A stretch of 64,000 bases of DNA, taken from the NCBI GenBank assembly GCA_027307165.1, contig DAHUXM010000004.1, forward strand, positions 1-64,000, in the 5' to 3' direction. Below are positions 52,074 through 60,379 of the stretch, in pieces. The notes under the pieces are model-generated. The model was not told the origin of the DNA. It worked only from the letters and a program-made list of their open reading frames with translations, and searched no databases. Numbering within the stretch: position 1 is the first letter of the stretch; the number at the start of each line of letters is the position of its first letter. This DNA comes from Gemmatimonadota bacterium. Its GTDB lineage: Bacteria > Gemmatimonadota > Gemmatimonadetes > Gemmatimonadales > Gemmatimonadaceae. The position numbers were made by a program, and so were the translations under genes.

Positions 52074-52948
52074 TCAATCCCGAAGATTATTCGTACATCA
52101 GCACCCTGTTGCGCACCAAGAGCGGGTTGGCTCTTGGGGCCGGTAAGGAATATCTGCTGGAGAGCCGGCTCCCGGCCGTAGCGAAAGCGTACGGCTTCGG
52201 GTCGGTAAACGAGCTGATCGTGATCCTGCGCGCGGGTCCGCATCAGGAGCTGATCAAGGCCGTCTGCGATGCGATGGCGACCGGCGAAACGTTCTTTTTC
52301 AGAGACACGGTTCCGTTCGAGATAATGCGCACGACCATTCTGCCGGAAGTGGCCGAGCGTTGCCGGCGCGGTGGCCGCGCATTGCGCATCTGGAGCTCGG
52401 CTGCGTCCACCGGCCAGGAAGCTTATTCGATAGCGATGCTGATCGCGGAAATGGGCGTGCAGCTGGCTGGGGTGCGGATAGACCTGATCGCGACCGATTT
52501 CTCGTCGCAGGCCCTGAACCGCGCGCGCCGCGGTCTGTTCACCCAGATCGAAGTGCAGCGCGGCCTTCCCGATCGCTATCTCCGGCAGTTCTTCACGAGC
52601 ACTGCAGATGGGTTCCGTCTCTCCGACGACATTCGCAAGCGGGTCTCGTTCAAGGAGTTGAATCTGCTCGAATCGTTCAGATCACTCGGGCAATTCGACA
52701 TCGTGCTGTGCAGGAACGTGCTGATCTACTTCGACACGATGACGAAGAAAGATGTGCTGGATCGCCTTTCATCGGCGCTGACTCCGGGCGGCTATCTGTT
52801 TCTCGGTGCCACGGAAACGGCATTCGGGCTTACGGAGAGACTCGTGCGTATTCCCGACATCCCGACGTCGCTGCACGTACGGCGCGACGACGCTGAAATC
52901 GCGGAACAAAGGCTGCGCGCGAATGCGCAGGCCGCATTCGTGGCCTGA
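52070..52948 (+). CDS. cheR: CheR methyltransferase
   Basis: The 292-residue product has the CheR N-terminal helical domain and a SAM methyltransferase: WSSAASTGQEAYSIAML, IDLIATDFSSQALNRARRG and VLCRNVLIYFD. It methylates the receptor glutamates. The GTG at 52070 is coupled to the cheB stop and begins VINPEDYSYISTLL. The open frame extends back to 51905 inside cheB, but that part is not CheR-like. It ends the che operon. Confidence 0.94.
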   Translation: MINPEDYSYISTLLRTKSGLALGAGKEYLLESRLPAVAKAYGFGSVNELIVILRAGPHQELIKAVCDAMATGETFFFRDTVPFEIMRTTILPEVAERCRRGGRALRIWSSAASTGQEAYSIAMLIAEMGVQLAGVRIDLIATDFSSQALNRARRGLFTQIEVQRGLPDRYLRQFFTSTADGFRLSDDIRKRVSFKELNLLESFRSLGQFDIVLCRNVLIYFDTMTKKDVLDRLSSALTPGGYLFLGATETAFGLTERLVRIPDIPTSLHVRRDDAEIAEQRLRANAQAAFVA

Positions 52949-53092
52949 GGGCGCGTCACAAGTCCGTCTCTTGCGGCGAGGCATGCGCCGTGCGTTGATT
53001 TCCGCAATGATGCCTGACTCCGTGCATGCGTTCGCCGAGAGTACGTCCTGACCGTTACTGATCTCGTTCGCACATACGGCGAAGCGGCCGTT

Positions 53093-53644
53093 GTGGGCTT
53101 CATCACTCTCGAAGGGATGGGATTCCCACTCCCCGGTGAGATCGTGCTCCTCACCGCGGCGGCGCTGGCTGCTGAAGGCGATCTGAGCATCGTGACGGTG
53201 GTGCTCGCAGCATGGATCGGGACCATTGCTGGCGGGACCGGCGGCTACTGGATCGGTCGTATAGGTGGCATGGCATTGCTCCACCGGCATGGTCGCTGGG
53301 TCGGGATGACCACCGAACGCCTGGCGACGGCGCACGGATTCTTCGAGCGAAATGGTGTCAGGACTGTCATCATCGCACGGTTCGTGGCGATCCTCCGGAT
53401 GATCGTAGGCATCGTTGCCGGAGCGGCCGGAATGTCATTCGGCGTATTCGAGATATGCAACGCGGTCGGAGGATTGCTGTGGGCGACGACCTTCGCGGCG
53501 CTTGGCTATTCGTTCGGGCACGAGTTGCCGCGGCTCGAGCGCTACCTCCGTGGCGGTGCTTTCGCGTTGCTGTGCGCACTCGTGCTGGTGGCAGTGTCCT
53601 TCTGGCTGTACCGACGCAGACAGGGGAGGACCGCCAGGCCTTGA
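53093..53644 (+). CDS. DedA-family (VTT) membrane protein
   Basis: The 183-residue product has the DedA/VTT pattern: GFPLPGEIVLLTAAALAAEG, GTIAGGTGGYWIGRIGG, ARFVAILRMIVGIVAGAAGM, and WATTFAALGYSFG. Four or five membrane segments are present. DedA proteins are proposed lipid flippases or pH-homeostasis factors. The family usually has 15-20 residues before GFPLPGE, and the open frame continues upstream (LTVTDLVRTYGEAAVV) to a CTG at 53048, without ATG, GTG or TTG. The GTG at 53093 therefore gives a somewhat shortened N-terminus. Confidence 0.8.
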   Translation: MGFITLEGMGFPLPGEIVLLTAAALAAEGDLSIVTVVLAAWIGTIAGGTGGYWIGRIGGMALLHRHGRWVGMTTERLATAHGFFERNGVRTVIIARFVAILRMIVGIVAGAAGMSFGVFEICNAVGGLLWATTFAALGYSFGHELPRLERYLRGGAFALLCALVLVAVSFWLYRRRQGRTARP

Positions 53645-53659
53645 CGCTTCACGCGCATC

Positions 53660-53689
53660 CCGTCATTACCTCTTGCGCTGGAATGACGG
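53660..53689. terminator. Hairpin between convergent dedA-like and egtA genes
   Basis: CCGTCATT (53660-53667) and AATGACGG (53682-53689) pair over 8 bp with a 14-base loop; CC and GG inside the loop can add two more pairs. It lies between the two stop codons. There is no T-run, so it is a likely but not certain bidirectional end. Confidence 0.45.
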
Positions 53690-53696
53690 ACCCGCT

Positions 53697-54752
53697 CTAG
53701 TCCGCGGCGAGTATGTCGAGCACCTTGAGCGGCGCGTCGATCCTCGGGTCGGCTCGCCCAGACTCCGCGGCGCGTGGCAGAAGGCTGGCGTCTGGATTTC
53801 CGACAATTTGCTGCGCTTCCGCCGCCAGGTCTTCATCGTGAACGAGACGCGAGATGAAGTGCAGTGCTTCCCCGAATCGATCTGGCTCCATCGAATCCAT
53901 CGAGCGGATCTCGAAGTAGCCGCGCGGACGTATCTCGGGGAATAGTGTGGTGAGATGCGCGGCGTCGTCGTCCAGAATCCGGCCTGCATGTTCCGCGAAG
54001 CGAGTGTATGCCGCTATCGGATCTTCTGCGTCGAATGGCAAGCCCGTGCGCGTGTTGTCGAGCGTCTGCCACAATCGCGCGCGGTAGCTCGCGTAGCCTG
54101 TGGGACTTCCTTCGTAATCTGGCGAGTTGGCGTACGCGGCAATCAGATAGGGAGCGAGCGAGTTTAGGAGTTTCCATCTCTCGAGCGGATGCGCACCGAG
54201 CTCGACGCTGACCTGAAGCGAGGCTGTCTGTCGCATCATGCGTGCACCGGACGCGCCGACCGAGTCGAAGTAGCGCGTCATCGCTTCGTAACGTGGTGCA
54301 TGCAGCTGCAGCGGGACGGTTCCGAGCGAATTGTACGGATCGACGCCGCAGCTGAGGAATACCACGTCCGCGGCGCGCGCCGACTCGCGGATCGCGTGTA
54401 CGGTTTCAGTCAGAAACCTGGCCAGCGCCGTGGCTGACGGAAATACGGGTGAGCTGATCTCGATCTGGCCACCAGGCTCGTAGAAAACGTGGCCGCCATC
54501 AGGCGTCGCCCAGCTTGGAGCACCGTAGCTGTCGGTTTCCTCTTTCCAGCCGCGTGTGCTTCCGGCGTCGCGAATGATGTCCGCGCTGCCGGGACCGTTG
54601 TCGCTTGCGTCTATCAATACTCTCTGGTGCGAGTGGTCACGAAACGGAATCAGCTCCAGCTCGGCGCCCATGGAGCCGTCCGGATTATGCGGATGCGACG
54701 GTTGAAAGAGAGACTCGACCAGCGCGCGCATCTGTGGTGAGTTGCGTGGCAT
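53697..54752 (-). CDS. egtA: Glutamate-cysteine ligase family protein, EgtA-like
   Basis: The 351-residue product matches the GCS2 family of glutamate-cysteine ligases: MGAELELIPF at the N-terminus (metal and ATP site), GGHVFYEPGGQIEISSPVF, and the C-terminal RGYFEIRSMDSME. EgtA makes gamma-glutamylcysteine for ergothioneine. It is the third gene of a minus-strand operon after egtB and egtD; its start follows egtD by 3 bases. An alternative is a glutathione-type ligase, but the gene neighbours make EgtA likely. Confidence 0.85.
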   Translation of the reverse strand: MPRNSPQMRALVESLFQPSHPHNPDGSMGAELELIPFRDHSHQRVLIDASDNGPGSADIIRDAGSTRGWKEETDSYGAPSWATPDGGHVFYEPGGQIEISSPVFPSATALARFLTETVHAIRESARAADVVFLSCGVDPYNSLGTVPLQLHAPRYEAMTRYFDSVGASGARMMRQTASLQVSVELGAHPLERWKLLNSLAPYLIAAYANSPDYEGSPTGYASYRARLWQTLDNTRTGLPFDAEDPIAAYTRFAEHAGRILDDDAAHLTTLFPEIRPRGYFEIRSMDSMEPDRFGEALHFISRLVHDEDLAAEAQQIVGNPDASLLPRAAESGRADPRIDAPLKVLDILAAD

Positions 54753-54755
54753 CGG

Positions 54756-55691
54756 TCAGCGGCTTGCGAGTGCGAGCGCGAATGATTCTGCATCATCGGT
54801 GAACCATTCTCTCAACTGTAATCCACTCGCGGAGAGGAGATCAATCACGATGGCGCGATCGTACTTGTAGCTCAGCTCGGTGAGAATCGCATCGCCGGGT
54901 GCGAAGACGATATCGCCCACTTCCCGGATCGATACGGTCTGTTGAATGCGGGATATGAGGCGCATCTCGATGCGGTGCTTCTCCGTATCATACACGGCGT
55001 TGTGGTCGAACATGGACGTGTCGAAGTTGGCGCCGAGGGTGTCGTTGATGACGTTCAGGATATTCCTGTTGAACTGGGCCGTGACACCGCGGCTGTCATT
55101 GTACGCGCGCTCGATCTGAATCGGGTCCTTGCGCAGGTCGATTCCGAGGAGGAAGAAGTCGCCGATCGCCATTCGTTTGCGCACGCTCGTTACCAACTCC
55201 ACAGCTGCCGCCGGAGTGAAGTTGCCGATGGTGCTTCCAAGGAACGCGTGCAGAGCCGGCAACGGATGCGTGGGAAGCGCGAACTGCGCGGAGAAGTCAG
55301 CCACCACGGGGCTTGTCGTCAGCGACGGATATTCGTCGCGCAGCTGCGCCACGGATGCCGTGAGGAAGTCCGCGCTCACGTCCACCGGGATGTAGGTAAC
55401 CTCGGCCGGCCTGGATTTCAGTATCTGGTCCAGCAGCAGTCGCGTCTTGTCCGAGCTGCCGGCACCGAGCTCGATGAGTGTCGCCGGGTGCGTGATCGAT
55501 ACTATCGTTGCAGCACGATCCTGCAGGAGCGCACGCTCGGCCCTGGTCGGATAGTACTCCGGCAGCCGCGTTATCTCGTCGAATAACTGCGATCCGCGCT
55601 CGTCGTAGAAGTACTTGGACGGAAGATGACGCGCCTGTGCGGTGAGGCCCTCGCGCACATCGCTCAACATCAAAGCGCGATCAAACGTCAC
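54756..55691 (-). CDS. egtD: EgtD histidine N-alpha-methyltransferase
   Basis: The 311-residue product matches EgtD: ITRLPEYYPTRAERALL, a SAM-binding LIELGAGSSDKTRLLL, YIPVDVSADFL, FLGSTIGNF and DLRKDP. EgtD trimethylates histidine to hercynine. I chose the GTG at 55691, which keeps the conserved FDRALMLSDVREGL start and overlaps egtB by 11 bases; the ATG at 55670 is also possible. The C-terminal substrate-binding region (RIEMRLIS to ELSYKYD) is complete. Confidence 0.92.
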   Translation of the reverse strand: MTFDRALMLSDVREGLTAQARHLPSKYFYDERGSQLFDEITRLPEYYPTRAERALLQDRAATIVSITHPATLIELGAGSSDKTRLLLDQILKSRPAEVTYIPVDVSADFLTASVAQLRDEYPSLTTSPVVADFSAQFALPTHPLPALHAFLGSTIGNFTPAAAVELVTSVRKRMAIGDFFLLGIDLRKDPIQIERAYNDSRGVTAQFNRNILNVINDTLGANFDTSMFDHNAVYDTEKHRIEMRLISRIQQTVSIREVGDIVFAPGDAILTELSYKYDRAIVIDLLSASGLQLREWFTDDAESFALALASR

Positions 55692-57000
55692 GCGCGCAAC
55701 GAAAGCCACTGAAAATCTGGCGGCGAATGGGATAATCCCAGTTGCGAAATGTGTTGCGTATGGCACCCGGGCGCGTTGCCCATGAGCCTCCGCGCAGCAC
55801 CTTGTATTCCGCACCGAAGAACGTCTCGGAGTATTCCGGATATGGATACGCGACGAAACCCGGGTAGCCGGAAAAATCGCTCGACGTCCACTCCCATACG
55901 TCTCCGATCATTCCGTAGCATCCGAGCGGAGATACGTTACGCTCGAACGCGCCGACCGGTGTGGTTCCGAAGAAGAGCTGATCGACGTTTGCGTGCAGCG
56001 CTGTCGGGCCTGCGTCGCCCCAGGGGAATCGCTGACTGCTCGCGGTCGTCGGATCCCACGATGCGGCGATTTCCCATTCCTGTTCGGTGGGGAGCCGCTT
56101 GCCTGCCCAGCGTGCGTACGCATCCGCTTCGTGGTAGCACACGTGGCAAACGGGATGACCCGGTTCGATGGGCGCGACCACGTCCATCGTTCGTGTCAGC
56201 CAGCCATCGGGCGACGCGGTCCAGTATTTCGGTGCGAGCGCACCGGAATCGGCCAACCACGCGCGACCATCGTCAGACCAGAGCTCGGGTTGCAGATATC
56301 CACCGTCCGCAATGAACTGCTCGTACGCGGCGTTGGTTACCGGCGCAGCATCGATGTCGAACGCGTTGACGTTGACCGGGTGTCGCGACCGCTCGTTGTC
56401 GTACGCGGCAGTGCGGTCGTCGGTGCCGATCGGATACGTGCCGGCGTCGACGCGCACCATCCTGTCGAAGGCATCGCTCCCGGCCGGCGGTGCGGCGACC
56501 GCGCGCGGTGCGCGATAGGGTTCGCCGGTCTTGAGCTGCAGCGTCTGCAGAATTGTCTCGTTGTGCTGGTACTCGTGCTGCAGCACCATGTTGTACACGA
56601 ACCCGCCGGCCAACAGCGGATGGTCCGAGTGCAGGTCGGCGGATTCGAGCGCCGCCAGCGTGTCGGTGCGAATCTCCGCCGCTGTATGCATCAATGCACG
56701 CAGCGATGGCAGCGGAAGTGCGGCGCGGGTCGCGCGCGGATGCTCGAATGGATTGTACATCCCCGGCATCTCGGAAAACTCTATCTTCCCCGACAGATTG
56801 CGCGTCAGCCACAGCTCCTCGAAATGAGCAATGTGGCCGAGGTCCCAGAGGATGGGACTCATCAACGGGTCGTGCTGGACGCGGAGGTCCTCATCCGTGA
56901 GAGATGCGACCAGAAGCAGCGTACGCTCGCGGGCATCCGTCAGCTTTGCGCAGATCGAGTTCCGAAGGCCCGATTGTGTAGAATCCGCCCTTTTCAGCAT
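55681..57000 (-). CDS. egtB: EgtB hercynylcysteine sulfoxide synthase
   Basis: The 439-residue product has an N-terminal DinB-like domain with the iron His in WDLGHIAHFEELW and the HEYQHNE pair, and a C-terminal FGE-sulfatase domain (VDAGTYPIGTDD, RLPTEQEWEIAASW, GDVWEWTSSDF, VLRGGSWATR). This is the EgtB pattern: non-heme iron, O2-dependent C-S bond formation between hercynine and a Cys-containing thiol. The ATG at 57000 is used; a GTG at 57027 would add nine residues. It is the first gene of the egtB-egtD-egtA operon. Confidence 0.94.
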   Translation of the reverse strand: MLKRADSTQSGLRNSICAKLTDARERTLLLVASLTDEDLRVQHDPLMSPILWDLGHIAHFEELWLTRNLSGKIEFSEMPGMYNPFEHPRATRAALPLPSLRALMHTAAEIRTDTLAALESADLHSDHPLLAGGFVYNMVLQHEYQHNETILQTLQLKTGEPYRAPRAVAAPPAGSDAFDRMVRVDAGTYPIGTDDRTAAYDNERSRHPVNVNAFDIDAAPVTNAAYEQFIADGGYLQPELWSDDGRAWLADSGALAPKYWTASPDGWLTRTMDVVAPIEPGHPVCHVCYHEADAYARWAGKRLPTEQEWEIAASWDPTTASSQRFPWGDAGPTALHANVDQLFFGTTPVGAFERNVSPLGCYGMIGDVWEWTSSDFSGYPGFVAYPYPEYSETFFGAEYKVLRGGSWATRPGAIRNTFRNWDYPIRRQIFSGFRCARDV

Positions 57001-57173
57001 GATTCCGCCTGGAACGAGGGCCGGCACTGCACTTTGCCGGGAGCTTGAGGGCGGTCCCGGTCAGTGTGGTGGAGCATCTACGTATGATAACCGCGGCGTA
57101 AAGGGCGCCGCCCGCAGTTGCACACCGGGAACATAGAGGCCAGCTTTCCATCCTCCGTGTATCCGCACCCCGA

Positions 57174-58832
57174 ATGAGTCAATCGAGCGGCCAGGCCCGC
57201 GTAATTCGGTTCTTCGAGCAAGTTCCTCTCGCGGCGGCCGTTCTCGTCACACTTTTGGCGATCGGCACCCTGATCGAGTGGTATGTTGGGATGGATCCGG
57301 TGACCGGGCTCTATCCCGGCGGAGTCGTGATGCTGCCATTGAGCTGTGTCGCCTTTGCCTGTGCCGCCATCGCGCTGGCGCTCGCCGCAACAAAGGAACG
57401 ACCGTTCGCACTGCGCGTCGCGTCCATCGTTCTCGCATGCATAGTGATGCTGATCGCGGCCATCCAGTTCGCGTCATGGCTCGCTGGCCGCGATCTGGGC
57501 CTGGATCTGCTGATGGCGCGCGACCAGCTGGTCCGCGCGCCGTGGAGTCCACCCGGTCGGATGGCACTCAATACGCTGGTCGGAATATTTCTCATCGCCG
57601 CCGGCATCATATCGCTCCATATCGATGACCGCACCGGGCGCGCCTCCTCGCACTGGGTAGGCCTGATCGGTGGTACGCTCGGTTTCCTCGGACTCGTCGG
57701 TTACGCATTCGGCGTGAGTGGCCTGTACTCCGTGGGGCCGTATTCCGGGATGGCAGTATCCAGCGCTGCCTCTCTGTTCGTGCTTGGAATCGGGATCGTA
57801 TTCGCTCGGCGCTCCAGCGGTATTCCCAAGCTGCTGGTAGATCCTGGCGCAGCGGGAACGGTCGCCCGCCGTCTCGTTCCGGCGGCCGTGTCCGTCCCAT
57901 TTCTGCTCGGCTGGCTGCGCCTCGTAGGCGAGAAGAGCGGCTGGTACGATACACCGTTCGGTGTTTCGATATATGTAGTCGCGACGGTCGCGATCTTCCT
58001 GTGGCTCGTCAACTGGTCGGCGCACATGGCGTACGAAAGTGACCGCGTGCGAGAGGAGCTGCTCTCGGGCGAACAGCGCGCACGCGAGGCCGCCGAGGGT
58101 GCCAACACGGCGAAAAGCAACTTTCTCGCAGTGATGTCGCACGAGCTCCGCACACCGCTTTCGGCGATCATAGGATACGAGGAGCTCCTCGCTGACGGTA
58201 TCACCGGACCCGTCAACGACGCCCAGAAGCACCAGCTCGGAAGGATGAAGGCGAGTGCTCAGCATCTGCTGCATCTCATCGACCAGATCCTCTCGTATTC
58301 TCGTGTGGATGCCGGAAGGGAAATCGTTCAAGCCGAGGATATCGACGCCAACGAAGTCGCACACGATGCGGCGACACTGGTCGAGCCGCTGGCGAGGGAG
58401 AAGGGACTGCCCCTGGAAGTCGTCCCGATCGGATATCCGCTCGCGATGTGCACCGACAGCGGGAAGGTCCGGCAGATTCTCGTGAACCTGCTCTCCAACG
58501 CGGTGAAGTTTACGCCGGCCGGCCGCGTAACACTGGTCGTTCAGCACGAGGGACCGATCGTTCGCTACGTCGTCCGCGATACCGGGATTGGAATCGCGGA
58601 GGAGCACCGCGATCAGATATTCGATGCGTTCTGGCAGGTGGAGCAGCCGAGCACTCGTCGCGTGGGCGGCACCGGCCTGGGCCTGAGCGTGACCCGCCGG
58701 CTCGCCCGGCTCCTTGGCGGGGACGTGATAGTGACGAGCGCGGTGGGCCAGGGCAGTGCGTTCGTCGTTTCGCTGCCGCTCGAGCTTCCTCCCCGGGCCG
58801 GGAACGGTGAGCCTCCTGGCGTCATCGCCTGA
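57174..58832 (+). CDS. Membrane sensor histidine kinase
   Basis: The 552-residue product has about eight membrane helices in the first 285 residues, then a short coiled coil, HisKA with H323 in AVMSHELRTPLSAIIGYEELL, and HATPase_c (NLLSNAVKFT, RDTGIGI, GTGLGLSV). The membrane part has no family I can name. Signal and partner are unknown; no receiver gene lies close by. It is divergent to egtB with a 173-base gap that holds both promoters. Confidence 0.9.
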   Translation: MSQSSGQARVIRFFEQVPLAAAVLVTLLAIGTLIEWYVGMDPVTGLYPGGVVMLPLSCVAFACAAIALALAATKERPFALRVASIVLACIVMLIAAIQFASWLAGRDLGLDLLMARDQLVRAPWSPPGRMALNTLVGIFLIAAGIISLHIDDRTGRASSHWVGLIGGTLGFLGLVGYAFGVSGLYSVGPYSGMAVSSAASLFVLGIGIVFARRSSGIPKLLVDPGAAGTVARRLVPAAVSVPFLLGWLRLVGEKSGWYDTPFGVSIYVVATVAIFLWLVNWSAHMAYESDRVREELLSGEQRAREAAEGANTAKSNFLAVMSHELRTPLSAIIGYEELLADGITGPVNDAQKHQLGRMKASAQHLLHLIDQILSYSRVDAGREIVQAEDIDANEVAHDAATLVEPLAREKGLPLEVVPIGYPLAMCTDSGKVRQILVNLLSNAVKFTPAGRVTLVVQHEGPIVRYVVRDTGIGIAEEHRDQIFDAFWQVEQPSTRRVGGTGLGLSVTRRLARLLGGDVIVTSAVGQGSAFVVSLPLELPPRAGNGEPPGVIA

Positions 58833-59274
58833 CCCAGTTCATGGATGGGGGAGCTTTCCGGAGACGATCCTCCAGTTCCGCTCGACGCCGGCCCTAACCA
58901 TCGATCTGCGGACACCAGTCGGCCCCAGCGTACGAACGGCCCTTCTTGAAATCGGTTTCGAACAGTCGTTCGGAATCATCACAGCCCAGGATCCGATGGG
59001 TATGCAGCAATTGCCGGCCGTGAACGATGCGCGCGCGGCTAGCTTACTCAAGGAGGCCGCGGGGCTGAGCGTTACGCAGGTTTGCGTGGATGCGTGCAGT
59101 CCCGACGAATCGCACTGTGAGCGGAGTATCGCGATCGCACTTGACCAGCGATCGGCCATCGAAATCGCGCGCAGGTATGAGCAGCTGGCAATATTCTGGT
59201 TTGATGGCGATGCATTCTGGATAGTTCCGGTGTGCTCTCGCAATGAGAGGCTGCGGCTTCCCGTAATCACGTAG
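58807..59274 (+). CDS. DUF3293 protein
   Basis: The 155-residue product matches DUF3293: FGIITAQDPMG with downstream NDARAASLLKEAA, and AIALDQRSAIEIARRYEQLAIFWFDGDAFWIVP. The DUF is of unknown function and is found in many Gram-negative bacteria. It starts with GTG and overlaps the kinase by 26 bases, in another frame. No catalytic motif is visible. Confidence 0.75.
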   Translation: MSLLASSPDPVHGWGSFPETILQFRSTPALTIDLRTPVGPSVRTALLEIGFEQSFGIITAQDPMGMQQLPAVNDARAASLLKEAAGLSVTQVCVDACSPDESHCERSIAIALDQRSAIEIARRYEQLAIFWFDGDAFWIVPVCSRNERLRLPVIT

Positions 59275-59296
59275 TCGGCATCGACGTGTTGCGTGA

Positions 59297-60379
59297 ATGC
59301 TCGATCCGCTCAACGACCAGTCGAATCCCATCGTATTGAACTCAATGACTGCACCAACGATTGCGGCGCGCGGGCCGGTAATTCCGGATGAACGCGCCGA
59401 GCTGCTTGAGGTCGCCGCGCGTCTGCGCGCTGAAGTTGCCGGACGAATCGTCGGTCAGGAAAAAGTGCTGGACGAGATTCTCATGGCGTTGCTCGCTGGC
59501 GGCCATGCTCTGCTGGTGGGGGTGCCCGGCCTCGCGAAGACGCTGATGATCAGGTCGGTATCAGAGGCGATGCGACTGGGATTTCGCCGCATTCAGTTCA
59601 CGCCAGACCTCGTGCCATCGGACATCACCGGGACCGAGGTGATGGAGGAGGATGCAACATCGCATTCGCGCCTCTTCCGTTTCGTGCAGGGACCGATCTT
59701 CGCGAACATCGTGCTCGCGGACGAGATCAATCGCGCGCCACCGCGCACGCAGGCTGCGCTGCTGGAAGCGATGCAGGAGCACAGCGTCACGGTCGCGGGT
59801 GAGACGATGCCGCTGCCGGCTCCCTTCTTCGTGCTTGCCACACAGAATCCGATCGAGCAGGAAGGGACTTACCCGCTCCCCGAAGCGCAGCTGGATCGTT
59901 TTCTGTTCGACATCCGCGTATCGTATCCTGACGAGGACGCCGAGGTCGCGATTCTGCGCAATACCACCGGCCGCGAATACGCGCCGCTCGACGCGGTGAT
60001 CGATGCGGCTCAGACGATTGCGCTGCAGCGCATGGTGCGCGACGTGCCGGTTGCAGACGTGGTTCTGCAGTACGCTGCGCGGCTCGTCCGTGCGACCAGG
60101 CCGGATGAGAGCAACGCGATCCCCACAGTCAGGCAGTTCGTGCGCTGGGGCGCCGGTCCGCGCGCGGGGCAGGCACTTGTACTCGGCGCAAAGGCGCATG
60201 CACTGCTCGCCGGCCGTAATGCCGTCATGCCGTCGGACATAAAGCGCGTGGCGCATCCCGTGCTTCGTCATCGCGTTCTGCTCAACTTCGCCGCCGAGGC
60301 AGAAGGACTTTCGGCAGAGCGGATAGTGGATGATCTGCTCGAGCATGTGCCGATGCCGAAGAGCGATATCAGAGTGTGA
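59297..60379 (+). CDS. MoxR-type AAA+ ATPase
   Basis: The 360-residue product is a MoxR AAA+ ATPase: Walker A GVPGLAKT, Walker B NIVLADEINRAPP, a sensor-1 in LATQNPIEQEGTYPLPEAQLDRFL, and the lid domain. MoxR proteins act as chaperones for the assembly of VWA-domain partners encoded next to them, as here. The ATG at 59297 or 59345 could be the start. Its stop overlaps the DUF58 gene start. Confidence 0.93.
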   Translation: MLDPLNDQSNPIVLNSMTAPTIAARGPVIPDERAELLEVAARLRAEVAGRIVGQEKVLDEILMALLAGGHALLVGVPGLAKTLMIRSVSEAMRLGFRRIQFTPDLVPSDITGTEVMEEDATSHSRLFRFVQGPIFANIVLADEINRAPPRTQAALLEAMQEHSVTVAGETMPLPAPFFVLATQNPIEQEGTYPLPEAQLDRFLFDIRVSYPDEDAEVAILRNTTGREYAPLDAVIDAAQTIALQRMVRDVPVADVVLQYAARLVRATRPDESNAIPTVRQFVRWGAGPRAGQALVLGAKAHALLAGRNAVMPSDIKRVAHPVLRHRVLLNFAAEAEGLSAERIVDDLLEHVPMPKSDIRV

